In this document: positions 22,482 to 30,389 of the stretch, in pieces
Layout of the letters: each line of letters opens with the position of its first letter
How positions within the stretch are numbered: the first letter of the stretch is position 1
Assembly (NCBI RefSeq): GCF_017310035.1
Contig: NZ_CP022296.1
Location: 1,488,001-1,552,000, forward strand
Direction: 5' to 3'
Length of the DNA: 64,000 nt
From: Nocardioides sp. S5
Lineage (GTDB): Bacteria; Actinomycetota; Actinomycetes; Propionibacteriales; Nocardioidaceae
Position numbers and translations under genes: made by a program
The notes under the pieces: generated by a model
Database searches by the model: none
What the model was told of the DNA's origin: nothing
What the model saw: the letters and a program-made list of their open reading frames with translations, nothing else

Positions 22482-22806
22482 GTGGGGTCTCGCCCGGGTG
22501 GGTGGGCGTTCGATGCGCCCCACGCTGCGCGACGGTGACCGGCTGCTCGTGAGGTACGGCGCGCAGGTGCGGCCGGGCTCCCTGGTGGTCGCGCGGTTCC
22601 CGGACGGGACGGTCGCGGTCAAGCGCGCCCTCGACCAACGGCGTACGGCGTCGGGCCGGCCGGGCTGGTGGCTGGTGAGCGACAACCCCGACGAAGGCGT
22701 GGACTCGCGGCACCGTGGACCGGTGGCGGAGGAGGCGGTGCTCGGCGTCGTACGCCTCCGGGTGTGGCCTTCCCCACGCGTGGGACGGGCCCTGCGCGCC
22801 CGCTGA
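22465..22806 (+). CDS. sodX: SodX: nickel-SOD maturation signal-peptidase-like protease
   Basis: A 113-residue S26-type serine protease. GRSMRPTLRDGD holds the catalytic serine. The catalytic lysine lies in GTVAVKRAL, and GWWLVSDNPDEGVDSRHRGPV is the third conserved block. SodX cleaves the SodN leader to expose the nickel-binding histidine. No membrane helix is present, unlike secretory signal peptidases. The start is GTG 22465, 50 bases from and divergent to sodN, whereas in Streptomyces the two usually run in the same direction. Confidence 0.9.
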   Translation: MERAGQWGLARVGGRSMRPTLRDGDRLLVRYGAQVRPGSLVVARFPDGTVAVKRALDQRRTASGRPGWWLVSDNPDEGVDSRHRGPVAEEAVLGVVRLRVWPSPRVGRALRAR

Positions 22807-22825
22807 GCTGTGCGAGTATCGCCGA

Positions 22826-23998
22826 ATGGCCTCGCACCCGCACCCAGGCGATCCCGTGTTCGACCTGCACGTCGGCGGCAAGATGGAGACCGTCTCGACC
22901 GTCGCCCTCACCGGTCCCGACGAGCTCTCGCTCGCCTACACCCCGGGTGTGGCGCGGGTGTGCGAGGCGATCGCCGCCGACCCGTCGATGACCCAGCACT
23001 ACACCTGGGTGCCCAACGTGGTCGCGATCGTGAGCGACGGCACCGCCGTGCTCGGCCTCGGTGACATCGGTCCCGCCGCCGCGATGCCCGTGATGGAGGG
23101 CAAGGCGGTGCTGTTCAAGCAGTTCGGCGGCGTCGACGCCGTGCCGATCTGCCTCGACACCACCGACGTGGACGAGATCATCGAGACCGTGGTCCGCCTG
23201 GCCCCGAGCTTCGGCGGCGTGAACCTCGAGGACATCTCGGCCCCGCGCTGCTTCGAGATCGAGGCCCGGCTCAAGGAGCGCCTCGATATCCCGGTCTTCC
23301 ACGACGACCAGCACGGCACCGCGGTCGTCGCGCTCGCCGCGCTGACCAACGCGTTCCGGCTCACCGGTCGCGACCCCGGCACCGCCCGGGTCGTGATCCA
23401 GGGCGCCGGTGCGGCCGGAGTGGCGGTGGCGCGGATCCTGCTCGAGGCCGGCGTGCGCGACATCGCGGTCCTCGACCGGCAGGGCGTGCTCAACTCCGAG
23501 CGCCACGACCTCACCGCGGTCAAGGCCGCGCTGGCCCGCGACACCGCGGACGTCTTCGGCCGCCGCGGCACCCTGGCCGACGTGATGGACGGCGCCGACG
23601 TCTACATCGGCGTCTCCGGCGGGCAGGTGCCGGAGGAGATCGTCGCCTCCATGGCCCCCGAGGCGATCATCTTCGGCCTCGCCAACCCCACGCCCGAGGT
23701 GCACCCGGACCTCGCCCACAAGTACGCCCGCGTCGTGGCCACCGGTCGCTCGGACTTCCCGAACCAGATCAACAACGTCCTAGCCTTCCCCGGCATCTTC
23801 CGCGGGGCGTTCGACGTGCACGCCACCGCGATCACCGAGGGCATGAAGGTCGCCGCCGCGACCGCGCTCGCCGAGCTGGTCGGCGACGCGCTGAGCGAGG
23901 ACCTGATCATCCCCTCGCCCTTCGACCCCCGGGTGCCGGGTGCGGTGCGCGAGGCCGTGGCTGCTGCTGCCCGCGCCGACGGGGTCGCCCGGCGCTGA
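22826..23998 (+). CDS. NAD(P)-dependent malic enzyme (oxaloacetate-decarboxylating)
   Basis: A 390-residue short-form malic enzyme that converts malate to pyruvate and CO2. The catalytic block FHDDQHGTAVVALAALTNAF and the Rossmann nucleotide motif IQGAGAAGVAVARILLEAG are present. LSLAYTPGVARVCEAIA and VYIGVSGGQVPEEIVASMAPEAIIFGLANPTPEVHPDLA are also typical. No C-terminal phosphotransacetylase domain is present. GAGTAT six bases before the ATG suggests another leaderless start. The cofactor preference is not clear from the motif. Confidence 0.92.
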   Translation: MASHPHPGDPVFDLHVGGKMETVSTVALTGPDELSLAYTPGVARVCEAIAADPSMTQHYTWVPNVVAIVSDGTAVLGLGDIGPAAAMPVMEGKAVLFKQFGGVDAVPICLDTTDVDEIIETVVRLAPSFGGVNLEDISAPRCFEIEARLKERLDIPVFHDDQHGTAVVALAALTNAFRLTGRDPGTARVVIQGAGAAGVAVARILLEAGVRDIAVLDRQGVLNSERHDLTAVKAALARDTADVFGRRGTLADVMDGADVYIGVSGGQVPEEIVASMAPEAIIFGLANPTPEVHPDLAHKYARVVATGRSDFPNQINNVLAFPGIFRGAFDVHATAITEGMKVAAATALAELVGDALSEDLIIPSPFDPRVPGAVREAVAAAARADGVARR

Positions 23999-24068
23999 GC
24001 GTCCTGGCGGGCCACGCCCGTACAAGTGTCCGGTCGCGGGCCGACCGGTGGTGCTGCAAGATCGGGGC

Positions 24069-24989
24069 ATGGATGTCGAGGTGAGCGGGCACCAGCGGCT
24101 TCGGTTCGCCGACGGAGCCCCGGTGCGCGCGGCGTCGGCGGTCGTCCCTTTCGGGGGCGGCCACCTCGTGGTGTCCGACGACGGAACCCATGCCGCCTGG
24201 TTCCGCGGCGGTTCGGACGCGACGCGCGTACGGCTGCTGCCGCCGGTGGAGCGGCACGAGGAGTTCGACGAGAAGTCGGGCACCAAGCACCTCAAGCCCG
24301 ACCTCGAGACCGCGTGCCAGGTGTTCCCCCCGGGCGGTGCGGCGGTCCTGGCGATGGGCTCCGGCTCCTCCCCACGCCGGATGCGGTGGTGCCTGCTCCG
24401 ACTGGTGGGCGCGACACCCGACGTGGTGGTGGGCGACATGGAGCCGGTCTACGCGGCCGTCGCCGGTGCCCTGAGCATCGAGCTCGACCAGCTCAACCTC
24501 GAGGGAGCCTGCATCGTGGGGCGCAGCCTGCGGTGGTTCCACCGCGGCCTGCCCTCGGCCGGTCTGCCGTCCGCCAGCGTCGACCTCGACCTCGACGAGG
24601 TGCTGGCAGCCGCAAGCGGGGCGGTCAGAGCGGCCGACGTGGGGGTGAGGAACCCGGTGCACTACGACCTCGGCTCCGTGGACGCCGTCGGCCTGGCGAT
24701 CACCGATGTCGTCGCCCTCCCGGACGGCGACCTGCTGGCCTGCGCGGCGGCCGAGGACAGTCCCAACCCGCGCGACGACGGCCCGGTGAGGGCGACGGCG
24801 CTCGCGCGCATGCGCATGGGTCGGGTCGTCGACGTCGTGCGCCTGCCCGACCGCGAGGACCGTGTCCTCAAGGTGGAGGGACTCATGGTGGTGGACGTCG
24901 ACGACACGCGGGTGCGGCTGTTGGCCGTCACCGACGTGGACGATCCCGACGCCGCGTCGTGGGCGGCGACCCTCGACGTGCGCCTCTGA
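24069..24989 (+). CDS. DUF6929-like protein (beta-rich)
   Basis: A 306-residue soluble protein with alternating strand-forming segments and recurrent blocks such as GGHLVVSDDGTHAAWF, GAAVLAMGSGSSPRRM, VGRSLRWFHRGLP and LPDGDLLACAAAEDSPNPRDDG. These suggest a small beta-propeller. The family resembles the DUF6929 proteins, known only from sequence. No signal peptide, cofactor site or catalytic motif is evident. It is preceded by malic enzyme and a stem-loop (24030-24048), and followed convergently by the Eis-like gene, 11 bases away. A leaderless start is possible, since CAAGAT lies six bases before ATG 24069. Confidence 0.65.
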   Translation: MDVEVSGHQRLRFADGAPVRAASAVVPFGGGHLVVSDDGTHAAWFRGGSDATRVRLLPPVERHEEFDEKSGTKHLKPDLETACQVFPPGGAAVLAMGSGSSPRRMRWCLLRLVGATPDVVVGDMEPVYAAVAGALSIELDQLNLEGACIVGRSLRWFHRGLPSAGLPSASVDLDLDEVLAAASGAVRAADVGVRNPVHYDLGSVDAVGLAITDVVALPDGDLLACAAAEDSPNPRDDGPVRATALARMRMGRVVDVVRLPDREDRVLKVEGLMVVDVDDTRVRLLAVTDVDDPDAASWAATLDVRL

Positions 24990-25000
24990 CGCCGGAGCGC

Positions 25001-26242
25001 CTAGAAGCCGATCGAGGGCTCCGGCGCGACGAGCGTTCGCATGGCCCGGGCCAGCTCGGCGTACGCCCGGGGCCGGTGCTCGCGCACCAGCCCCGCGCGC
25101 AGCAGTCCGCCGATCGGGTGCCCGAGGAAGCCCGCGCCCAGCACGGCCACGTCAAGGGTCACGTCGGCGGGTGAGTCCGCCCGCGACGCGGAGCCTTCCC
25201 CGGCGGAGGCCGAGAGCCGCCAGCGGCCGGCGTTCCACGGCGCGTGTCGGTCCTCCACCTCGACCACCACGTCGCAGTCGGACTCGTAGAGGCGCAGCGA
25301 CCACGCGGCGCCGAGGTCGACCAGGCGCACCCAGGTGCTGTCCCACGTCTCGAGCGAGCCGGTGCCGCGCGGTCCGCCGAGCCAGCCGAGCAGTGGGTCG
25401 TCGACGCCGATGCTCTCCAGCTTCGTGGTGCCCATCAGGTCGAGGTCCACGACGCGGCGCGCGAGGGCGAGCCGCGCGGCCGGGGTGCCGGTGAAGGCGC
25501 CGACGGTGACCGTCCCGGACGGGCGGGCGCGGTCCCACCTGTGCTCGCGCCGGAGACCGACGTAGCCCACGTCGACGCCGTCACGCCGTGCGAAGAGGAC
25601 GCGGAGGCGCTCCTTGTCACGCAGCGCCTCCGGCGGCTCGAGGGTCATCAGGGAGAAGAAGTCGGGGGAGCCGACCACCAGGCCGGGCCACTCGGGAGCC
25701 AGTGCCAGCTGGCAGGCGCGCATCCGCTCGGCCATCCCCAGGTCCGCCATCGTGCGGAGCTCGGTGGTGAGGCCGGCCGCCTCGTCATCGAGGTGCGGCG
25801 CGGTGAGGGTGGTCCCGCGCCCGAGGCTCACCTGGAGCTGGAGCGCGGCCATGCCGTAGCCGTAACGGCCGTAGATCTCCGCCTCGCTCGCGTGCAGCGC
25901 CGAGATCGCGGTCCCGGCCTCGCGTGTGCGGGCCAGGTGGTCGGTCATCATCGCGGTCAGCACGCCGCGCCGGCGCGCATCGGGATGCACGCCGACCCAC
26001 GTGAGGCCGGCGATCGGCACGACGGACCCGCCGGGCAGCGACAGGTCCATGGGGCGTACGCCGTAGATGCCCGTGTGCAGGTCGGCCGGGCCGTCCGGCA
26101 GGTCGACGACGAAGCGCTGGTCCTCGGGCAGGCCGAGGCGCAGGTGCTCGGCATCGGCGTCGGCGACCTCGCCGAACCAGACCAGCTGGTCGGTGGCGAG
26201 GTACTTCTCGGGGTCGGACGAGGGGCGTACGTCGATGCTCAC
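25001..26242 (-). CDS. Eis-like N-acetyltransferase (GNAT + SCP2-like C-terminal domain)
   Basis: A 413-residue acetyltransferase with the three-part Eis layout: two GNAT folds and a C-terminal sterol-carrier-like domain. The acetyl-CoA loop reads VGVHPDARRRGVLTAMMTDHLARTRE, followed by ISALHASEAEIYGRYGYGMAA. The chain ends in a phenylalanine whose carboxylate acts as the general base in Eis. Mycobacterial Eis acetylates aminoglycosides at several positions and also host proteins; whether this protein does either is unknown. GTG 26242 is chosen; GTG/ATG upstream to 26296 are possible. It diverges from the MDR oxidoreductase gene. Confidence 0.88.
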   Translation of the reverse strand: MSIDVRPSSDPEKYLATDQLVWFGEVADADAEHLRLGLPEDQRFVVDLPDGPADLHTGIYGVRPMDLSLPGGSVVPIAGLTWVGVHPDARRRGVLTAMMTDHLARTREAGTAISALHASEAEIYGRYGYGMAALQLQVSLGRGTTLTAPHLDDEAAGLTTELRTMADLGMAERMRACQLALAPEWPGLVVGSPDFFSLMTLEPPEALRDKERLRVLFARRDGVDVGYVGLRREHRWDRARPSGTVTVGAFTGTPAARLALARRVVDLDLMGTTKLESIGVDDPLLGWLGGPRGTGSLETWDSTWVRLVDLGAAWSLRLYESDCDVVVEVEDRHAPWNAGRWRLSASAGEGSASRADSPADVTLDVAVLGAGFLGHPIGGLLRAGLVREHRPRAYAELARAMRTLVAPEPSIGF

Positions 26243-26300
26243 CCGGACGACCCAACAGCCCGCAGGGAGGACCTGCAACCGGTTAACGCCGCCCACTCGC

Positions 26301-26306
26301 TAGGGT
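26301..26306 (+). promoter_or_regulatory. -10 element of a leaderless promoter for the MDR oxidoreductase operon
   Basis: TAGGGT with exactly six bases to ATG 26313 and no ribosome-binding site. Confidence 0.5.
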
Positions 26307-26312
26307 CGGGGA

Positions 26313-27281
26313 ATGTTCGCCGTCTACGCCGAGTCCTTCTCCTTCGACGACCCGATGACCGGGCTGGTGGTGGGGGAGCGCCCCGCGCCCGAGGCCCCCG
26401 ACGGGTGGGCCACGGTCACCGTCAAGGCCGCCAGCCTCAATCACCACGACCTCTGGTCGCTGCGTGGGGTGGGCCTGCGCGAGGAGGCGCTGCCGATGAT
26501 CCTGGGCTGCGACGCCGCGGGCCTCGACGAGGACGGCAACGAGGTCGTCGTCCACGGTGTCATCGGCGACCCGGCCTGGACCGGCGACGAGGCCGACGAC
26601 CCGGGCCGCTCGCTGCTCTCGGAGCGCCACCAGGGCACCTTCGCCGACCAGGTGGTCGTGCCGCGCCGCAACCTGGTGCCCAAGCCGGCCTCGCTGTCCT
26701 TCGAGGAGGCCGCCTGCCTGCCGACCGCCTGGCTCACCGCGTACCGGATGCTCTTCGTGCAGGGCGCGTGCCAGCCCGGCGAGACGATCCTCGTGCAGGG
26801 GGCCGGCGGCGGTGTCGCCACCGCTCTCATCGCCCTGGGTCGCGCCGCGGGCCTGACGGTGCTGGCGACCAGCCGCGACGAGGGCAAGCGCACGCGCGCC
26901 GTCGAGCTCGGTGCGCACGAGGTCTTCGAGTCCGGTGCCCGCCTGCCGGTCAAGGTCGACGCGGTGATGGAGACCGTCGGCAAGGCGACCTGGACTCACT
27001 CGATCCGCTCGCTGCGTCCCGGGGGCCGCATCGTCATCAGTGGCACGACGTCCGGGCCCGACGTCGGCGACGCCGGCCTGACACACATCTTCTTCAAGCA
27101 GCTCTCGGTCATCGGCTCCACGATGGGCACCCGGGCCGAGCTCGACCGGCTGGTCCGCTTCCTCGACGCCACCGGCACCCGTCCGCTCGTCGACCGCGCC
27201 ATCCCGATGGAGCAGGCGCGCGACGGCTTCGCGGCGATGGCCGGGGGCGACGTCTTCGGCAAGGTCGTCTTCACCCGGTGA
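26313..27281 (+). CDS. Medium-chain dehydrogenase/reductase, quinone oxidoreductase-like
   Basis: A 322-residue MDR-superfamily protein. The GroES-like N-terminal half (VTVKAASLNHHDLWSLRGVG, ILGCDAAGLDEDGNEVVVHG) and the Rossmann half (LVQGAGGGVATALIALGRAAGLTVLATSRDEGKR) are complete. The catalytic zinc ligands of alcohol dehydrogenases are not obvious, so an NADPH:quinone or enoyl reductase role is more likely. The substrate is unknown. Its TGA overlaps the start of the SDR gene (GTGA), so the two form an operon. Confidence 0.88.
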   Translation: MFAVYAESFSFDDPMTGLVVGERPAPEAPDGWATVTVKAASLNHHDLWSLRGVGLREEALPMILGCDAAGLDEDGNEVVVHGVIGDPAWTGDEADDPGRSLLSERHQGTFADQVVVPRRNLVPKPASLSFEEAACLPTAWLTAYRMLFVQGACQPGETILVQGAGGGVATALIALGRAAGLTVLATSRDEGKRTRAVELGAHEVFESGARLPVKVDAVMETVGKATWTHSIRSLRPGGRIVISGTTSGPDVGDAGLTHIFFKQLSVIGSTMGTRAELDRLVRFLDATGTRPLVDRAIPMEQARDGFAAMAGGDVFGKVVFTR

Positions 27282-27973
27282 GGCACGTCCTCACCGGCGC
27301 CGGGTCCGGCATCGGGCTCGCCCTGGCGCACCGGCTGGCCGACCGTGGCGACGACCTGGTCCTCGTCGCGCGCAGCACCGCCCGCGCGGACGGGCTCGGC
27401 CGCACCTTCCCGCGCGCGCAGCTGCTCGTGGCGGACCTGGCCGACCCCGGCACGCTCAACGGCCTCGGGCGCCAGGTCGACGGCGAGGTGGACACGGTCC
27501 TGCACGTCGCGGGCGTGGTCGACCTGGGCCGGGTCGACCGGCTGCGCCTCGCGGAGTGGGAGGAGCAGCTCACGGTGAACCTCACCGCCCCCGCGGTGCT
27601 GACCCGTGAGCTCCTGCCGCACGTGCGTGCCAGCCACGGCACGATCGTCTTCGTGAACTCCTCGGCCGGGCTCAGCGCCAGCGCCGAGTGGTCGGCGTAC
27701 GCCGCCTCGAAGTTCGGGCTGCGCGCCTTCGCGGACGCACTGCGCGCCGAGGAGGTCGAGCACGGCGTCCGGGTGAGCACGGTCTACCCCAGCCGCACCG
27801 CCACCCCGATGCAGGAGAAGGTGCACGAGCAGGAGGGCCGGACCTACGACGCCTCGCGCTGGATCAGCGTCGACACCGTCGTCGACACGATCGTGCACGT
27901 CATCGACCTGCCGGCCGACGCCACCATCCCGGACGTGACCGTCCGTCCGGTGGTGCCGCGGCCGGGCACCTGA
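27278..27973 (+). CDS. Short-chain dehydrogenase/reductase
   Basis: A 231-residue classical SDR. The cofactor motif is TGAGSGIGLALAHRLADRG, the strand motif is LHVAGVVDLGRVD, and the catalytic residues are Ser in NSSAGL and Y-A-A-S-K (Y and K). The arginine in VLVARST hints at NADP(H). The substrate is unknown. It is co-translated with the upstream MDR oxidoreductase via a four-base overlap. Its stop codon directly abuts the stop of the convergent Ddn-like gene, giving TGATCA at 27971-27976. Confidence 0.9.
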   Translation: MRHVLTGAGSGIGLALAHRLADRGDDLVLVARSTARADGLGRTFPRAQLLVADLADPGTLNGLGRQVDGEVDTVLHVAGVVDLGRVDRLRLAEWEEQLTVNLTAPAVLTRELLPHVRASHGTIVFVNSSAGLSASAEWSAYAASKFGLRAFADALRAEEVEHGVRVSTVYPSRTATPMQEKVHEQEGRTYDASRWISVDTVVDTIVHVIDLPADATIPDVTVRPVVPRPGT

Positions 27974-28498
27974 TCAGGCGGGCTCGAGCACGAAGGCGCG
28001 GATCCGCCGCTTCGACCCCACGCGGGCGCGGTAGCTGAGGTAGCCGGGGTAGAAGCGCCCGGCCAGCGCGAAGACCTCGTCGGCCTCGGCGGACGTCGCC
28101 GGGCGGGCCACCACCTCGCGCGAGACCCCGCGGTAGCTGACCGTCGCGCGAGGATCTGCCTCCAGGTTGAGCACCCACGCGGGCGTCGAGGCCTGGCCGA
28201 AGTTGGTGCCGAGCAGCGCCAGCGTGCCGGCGTACGGCGTCGCGATGAGGTGGCTGGTGCGCCGCTGCCCGGACTTGCGACCGGTCGTCGTCACCTCCAG
28301 CACCGCCAGCCCGGCGAGCAGCCCGGGAGCGCTGTGCCGCCCGCGGGAGAGCCGGACCACGAGGTCGTCGAGGCGGCGCAGGATGTGGGAGAACACCCAC
28401 CCGCCGGCTCGGGTGCCGGCGCCCCACCGCACCACGCGGTGCAGCGGGTTGGCCGAGGAGTGGGAGTAGCCGAGGTCGGCGGCGAGTCCGCTGGGCAT
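27974..28498 (-). CDS. Deazaflavin (F420)-dependent nitroreductase-family protein
   Basis: A 174-residue split-beta-barrel oxidoreductase of the Ddn/FDOR type. Block VLEVTTTGRKSGQRRTSHLIATPYAGTLALLGTNFGQASTPAWVLNLEADP holds the F420-phosphate binding residues (GRKSG-x-R). Such enzymes use coenzyme F420 to reduce quinones or xenobiotics. It is on the same strand as, and one base downstream of, the TetR regulator, so the regulator and this gene form an operon. ATG 28498 is the start. Confidence 0.88.
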   Translation of the reverse strand: MPSGLAADLGYSHSSANPLHRVVRWGAGTRAGGWVFSHILRRLDDLVVRLSRGRHSAPGLLAGLAVLEVTTTGRKSGQRRTSHLIATPYAGTLALLGTNFGQASTPAWVLNLEADPRATVSYRGVSREVVARPATSAEADEVFALAGRFYPGYLSYRARVGSKRRIRAFVLEPA

Positions 28499-28499
28499 G

Positions 28500-29141
28500 T
28501 CAGGTCCTTCCGGTCGATCGCCAGCCCAGGGCGCCCACGAGCAGCATCCTCAGCTGGGTGCGGGCGTCGGCGAGGGTGCGCTCCTCGGAGTCCGGGTCCT
28601 CCACGAGCCGCTCGGCCATGGTGACCACGAAGGAGACGATGAGGTCGGCGAGCAGGCCGATGTCCTTGCTGGAGTAGTGCTCGGCGGCCCCGCTGCGGGC
28701 GATGTCGGTCGCCAGCTCGCGGGTGATGAGCTCGATCTCGTGGCGGATCGCCTCGCGGACCCGCGGCGGCCCGGCGGTCCGCTCACGGGCGATGAAGGCG
28801 TAGTGCGAACGGCTCTCCCGCACGTGCTGGGCCACGATGGGCAGCGAGCCGTCGATGAAGTCGCGGTACTCGGGCGCGTGGCGCCAGACGTCGAGCAGCA
28901 TCAGCCGCAGCGACCGGAAGCTCTCGTCGACGAGGGCCAGCCCCAGCAGCTCGAGCGAGCCGAAGTGGCGGTAGAACGCGGTCGGCACGACTCCCACCTG
29001 CCTGGCCACCTGGCGCAACGAGATCGCGGCGAGGTTGGAGTCGGCGGCCAGGGCGAGCGCGGCGTCGAGGATGGCGCGCCGGGTGCGCTCCTTGCGCTCG
29101 GCGCGCGACTCGCCGTCGCCGGCCCCGGCGGTCGTCTCCAT
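28500..29141 (-). CDS. TetR-family regulator, DesT-like
   Basis: A 213-residue TetR-family repressor. The DNA-binding helices are RRAILDAALALAADSNLAAISLRQVARQVGVVPTAFYRHFGSLELLGLALVDE. The ligand-binding part is helical (RSLRLMLLDVWRH, HYAFIARERTAGPPRVREAIRHEIELI). It diverges from a ferredoxin-reductase/desaturase pair, the arrangement of desT with desCB in Pseudomonas, where DesT senses acyl-CoA saturation. Two palindromes in the intergenic region are probable operators. ATG 29141 sits below one of them, consistent with autoregulation. Confidence 0.88.
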   Translation of the reverse strand: METTAGAGDGESRAERKERTRRAILDAALALAADSNLAAISLRQVARQVGVVPTAFYRHFGSLELLGLALVDESFRSLRLMLLDVWRHAPEYRDFIDGSLPIVAQHVRESRSHYAFIARERTAGPPRVREAIRHEIELITRELATDIARSGAAEHYSSKDIGLLADLIVSFVVTMAERLVEDPDSEERTLADARTQLRMLLVGALGWRSTGRT

Positions 29142-29175
29142 GGCGCGATCGTAGGGCACGACCTCGACCCGCCGA

Positions 29176-29193
29176 GGTGGACAGGTGTTCACT
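29176..29193. promoter_or_regulatory. Second, imperfect TetR operator near the regulator start
   Basis: GGTGGAC-AGGT-GTTCACT (29176-29193) has the same half-site (GTTCACT) and four-base spacer as the perfect operator at 29251-29274, with two mismatches between the arms. It lies 35 bases upstream of the regulator's ATG and could mediate autorepression. Confidence 0.5.
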
Positions 29194-29222
29194 GACGTGC
29201 GGTGGATCACGGAGCGCGTGCG

Positions 29223-29251
29223 TTGACGCGACGCGGGCGACCCGTGATAGT
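29223..29251 (+). promoter_or_regulatory. Promoter of the reductase-desaturase operon
   Basis: TTGACG (29223-29228) and GATAGT (29246-29251) are separated by 17 bases, an unusually good match for an actinomycete. The predicted start near 29258 lies inside the operator palindrome, as expected for repression by steric block. Confidence 0.65.
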
Positions 29252-29274
29252 TGAGTGAACAGACGTTCACTCAA
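29251..29274. promoter_or_regulatory. Perfect 24-bp TetR operator (10-4-10) overlapping the des promoter
   Basis: TTGAGTGAAC and GTTCACTCAA are exact inverted arms around AGAC. The core AGTGAAC-N4-GTTCACT resembles the DesT site of Pseudomonas as I remember it. It overlaps the -10 and predicted transcription start of the reductase-desaturase operon. Confidence 0.75.
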
Positions 29275-29286
29275 TGGGAGGCCAGC

Positions 29287-30375
29287 ATGGCGCTCGTCTC
29301 GAGGATCACCCGCTCGCGCACCGCCGCAGCCCTCGCCTCGCCCCACGGGGTCGACCACTACCTCTCGCGCATCAACCCGATGTGGGCGGCGCACGAGGTG
29401 CGCGCCCGCGTGGTCGGCGTACGCCGCGAGACCGACACCCCCGGCGCACCCGTCGCGACCCTCACGCTGCAGCCCACCGCGACCTGGCGTGGCCACCGCG
29501 CCGGGCAGTACGTCCAGGTGGGGCTCGACCTGCCGGGCTCGGCGCGCCGGATGACGCGGTGCTTCTCGATCTCCTCTCCCGCGTCGGGAGCGGGGGAGGA
29601 GATCACGCTGACCATCCGCTCCCACGCGGACGGCCAGGTGAGCAAGTACCTCGTCGACGCCCAGCCCGGCCAGGTGCTGCACCTCTCGCAGGCGCAGGGC
29701 GACTTCACGCTGCCGGTCAGCCCGGCCACGCCCGGCATCGACCCGCTGCTCTTCATCACCGGCGGCTCGGGCATCACGCCGGCGATGTCGATGCTGCGCA
29801 CGCTCCTGCGCGACGGCTACGACGGCCGCGCAGGACGTCCGGTGACGTTCCTGCACCACGCCCGCTCCGCGGCCGACCAGATCTACGCCGACGAGCTGGC
29901 CCGGATCGCCGCCGACGACAACGACGTCACGGTGCACCTGCGCCACGGCGACGCCGTGTTCAACGAGCTCGAGCTGCGCCGCCTGGTCCCGGGCCACCGC
30001 GACACCGACACCTGGGCGTGCGGGCCGGCCGGGATGATCGACCTGGTGCGCGCGGCGTACGCCGACAGCCCCCGGCTCCGCCTGGAGCTCTTCAAGCCGC
30101 CCTCGACCGGCACCGACACCGCGGAGGGCGACCTCGTGTTCTCCGGGAGCGGCGAGCAGGTGACCAACTCCGGCGCCTCCATCCTCGAGCAGGCCGAGGC
30201 CGCGGGCCTCAGCCCGGTCTTCGGCTGCCGGATGGGCATCTGCTTCTCCTGCACCACCCGCAAGGCCGAAGGCACCGTGCGCAACGTGCTCTCCGGCACG
30301 GAGTCGTCGGTGCCCGACGAGGACATCCAGATCTGTGTCTCCGCCCCCGTCGGCGACTGCGTCGTCGACCTGTGA
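29287..30375 (+). CDS. Ferredoxin reductase with C-terminal 2Fe-2S domain (desaturase electron donor)
   Basis: A 362-residue iron-sulfur flavoprotein. The FAD domain (RMTRCFSISS) is followed by the NAD(P) domain (FITGGSGITPAMSMLRTL, WACGPAGMIDLV) and a plant-type ferredoxin with cysteines in CRMGICFSCTTR and later QICVSAP. It would pass electrons from NADPH to the fatty-acid desaturase encoded 14 bases downstream, like the mycobacterial Rv3230c/DesA3 pair. ATG 29287 follows GGGAGG. It is repressed, by inference, by the divergent TetR protein. Confidence 0.92.
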   Translation: MALVSRITRSRTAAALASPHGVDHYLSRINPMWAAHEVRARVVGVRRETDTPGAPVATLTLQPTATWRGHRAGQYVQVGLDLPGSARRMTRCFSISSPASGAGEEITLTIRSHADGQVSKYLVDAQPGQVLHLSQAQGDFTLPVSPATPGIDPLLFITGGSGITPAMSMLRTLLRDGYDGRAGRPVTFLHHARSAADQIYADELARIAADDNDVTVHLRHGDAVFNELELRRLVPGHRDTDTWACGPAGMIDLVRAAYADSPRLRLELFKPPSTGTDTAEGDLVFSGSGEQVTNSGASILEQAEAAGLSPVFGCRMGICFSCTTRKAEGTVRNVLSGTESSVPDEDIQICVSAPVGDCVVDL

Positions 30376-30389
30376 AGGAAGGACCCACC

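Noticed and set aside
29251..29274. Palindrome considered as a LexA (SOS) box
   Set aside because: It contains GAAC-N4-GTTC, but the flanks GTGAAC/GTTCAC differ from the actinobacterial CGAAC/GTTCG, and the neighbours are fatty-acid genes under a TetR regulator, not DNA repair genes.
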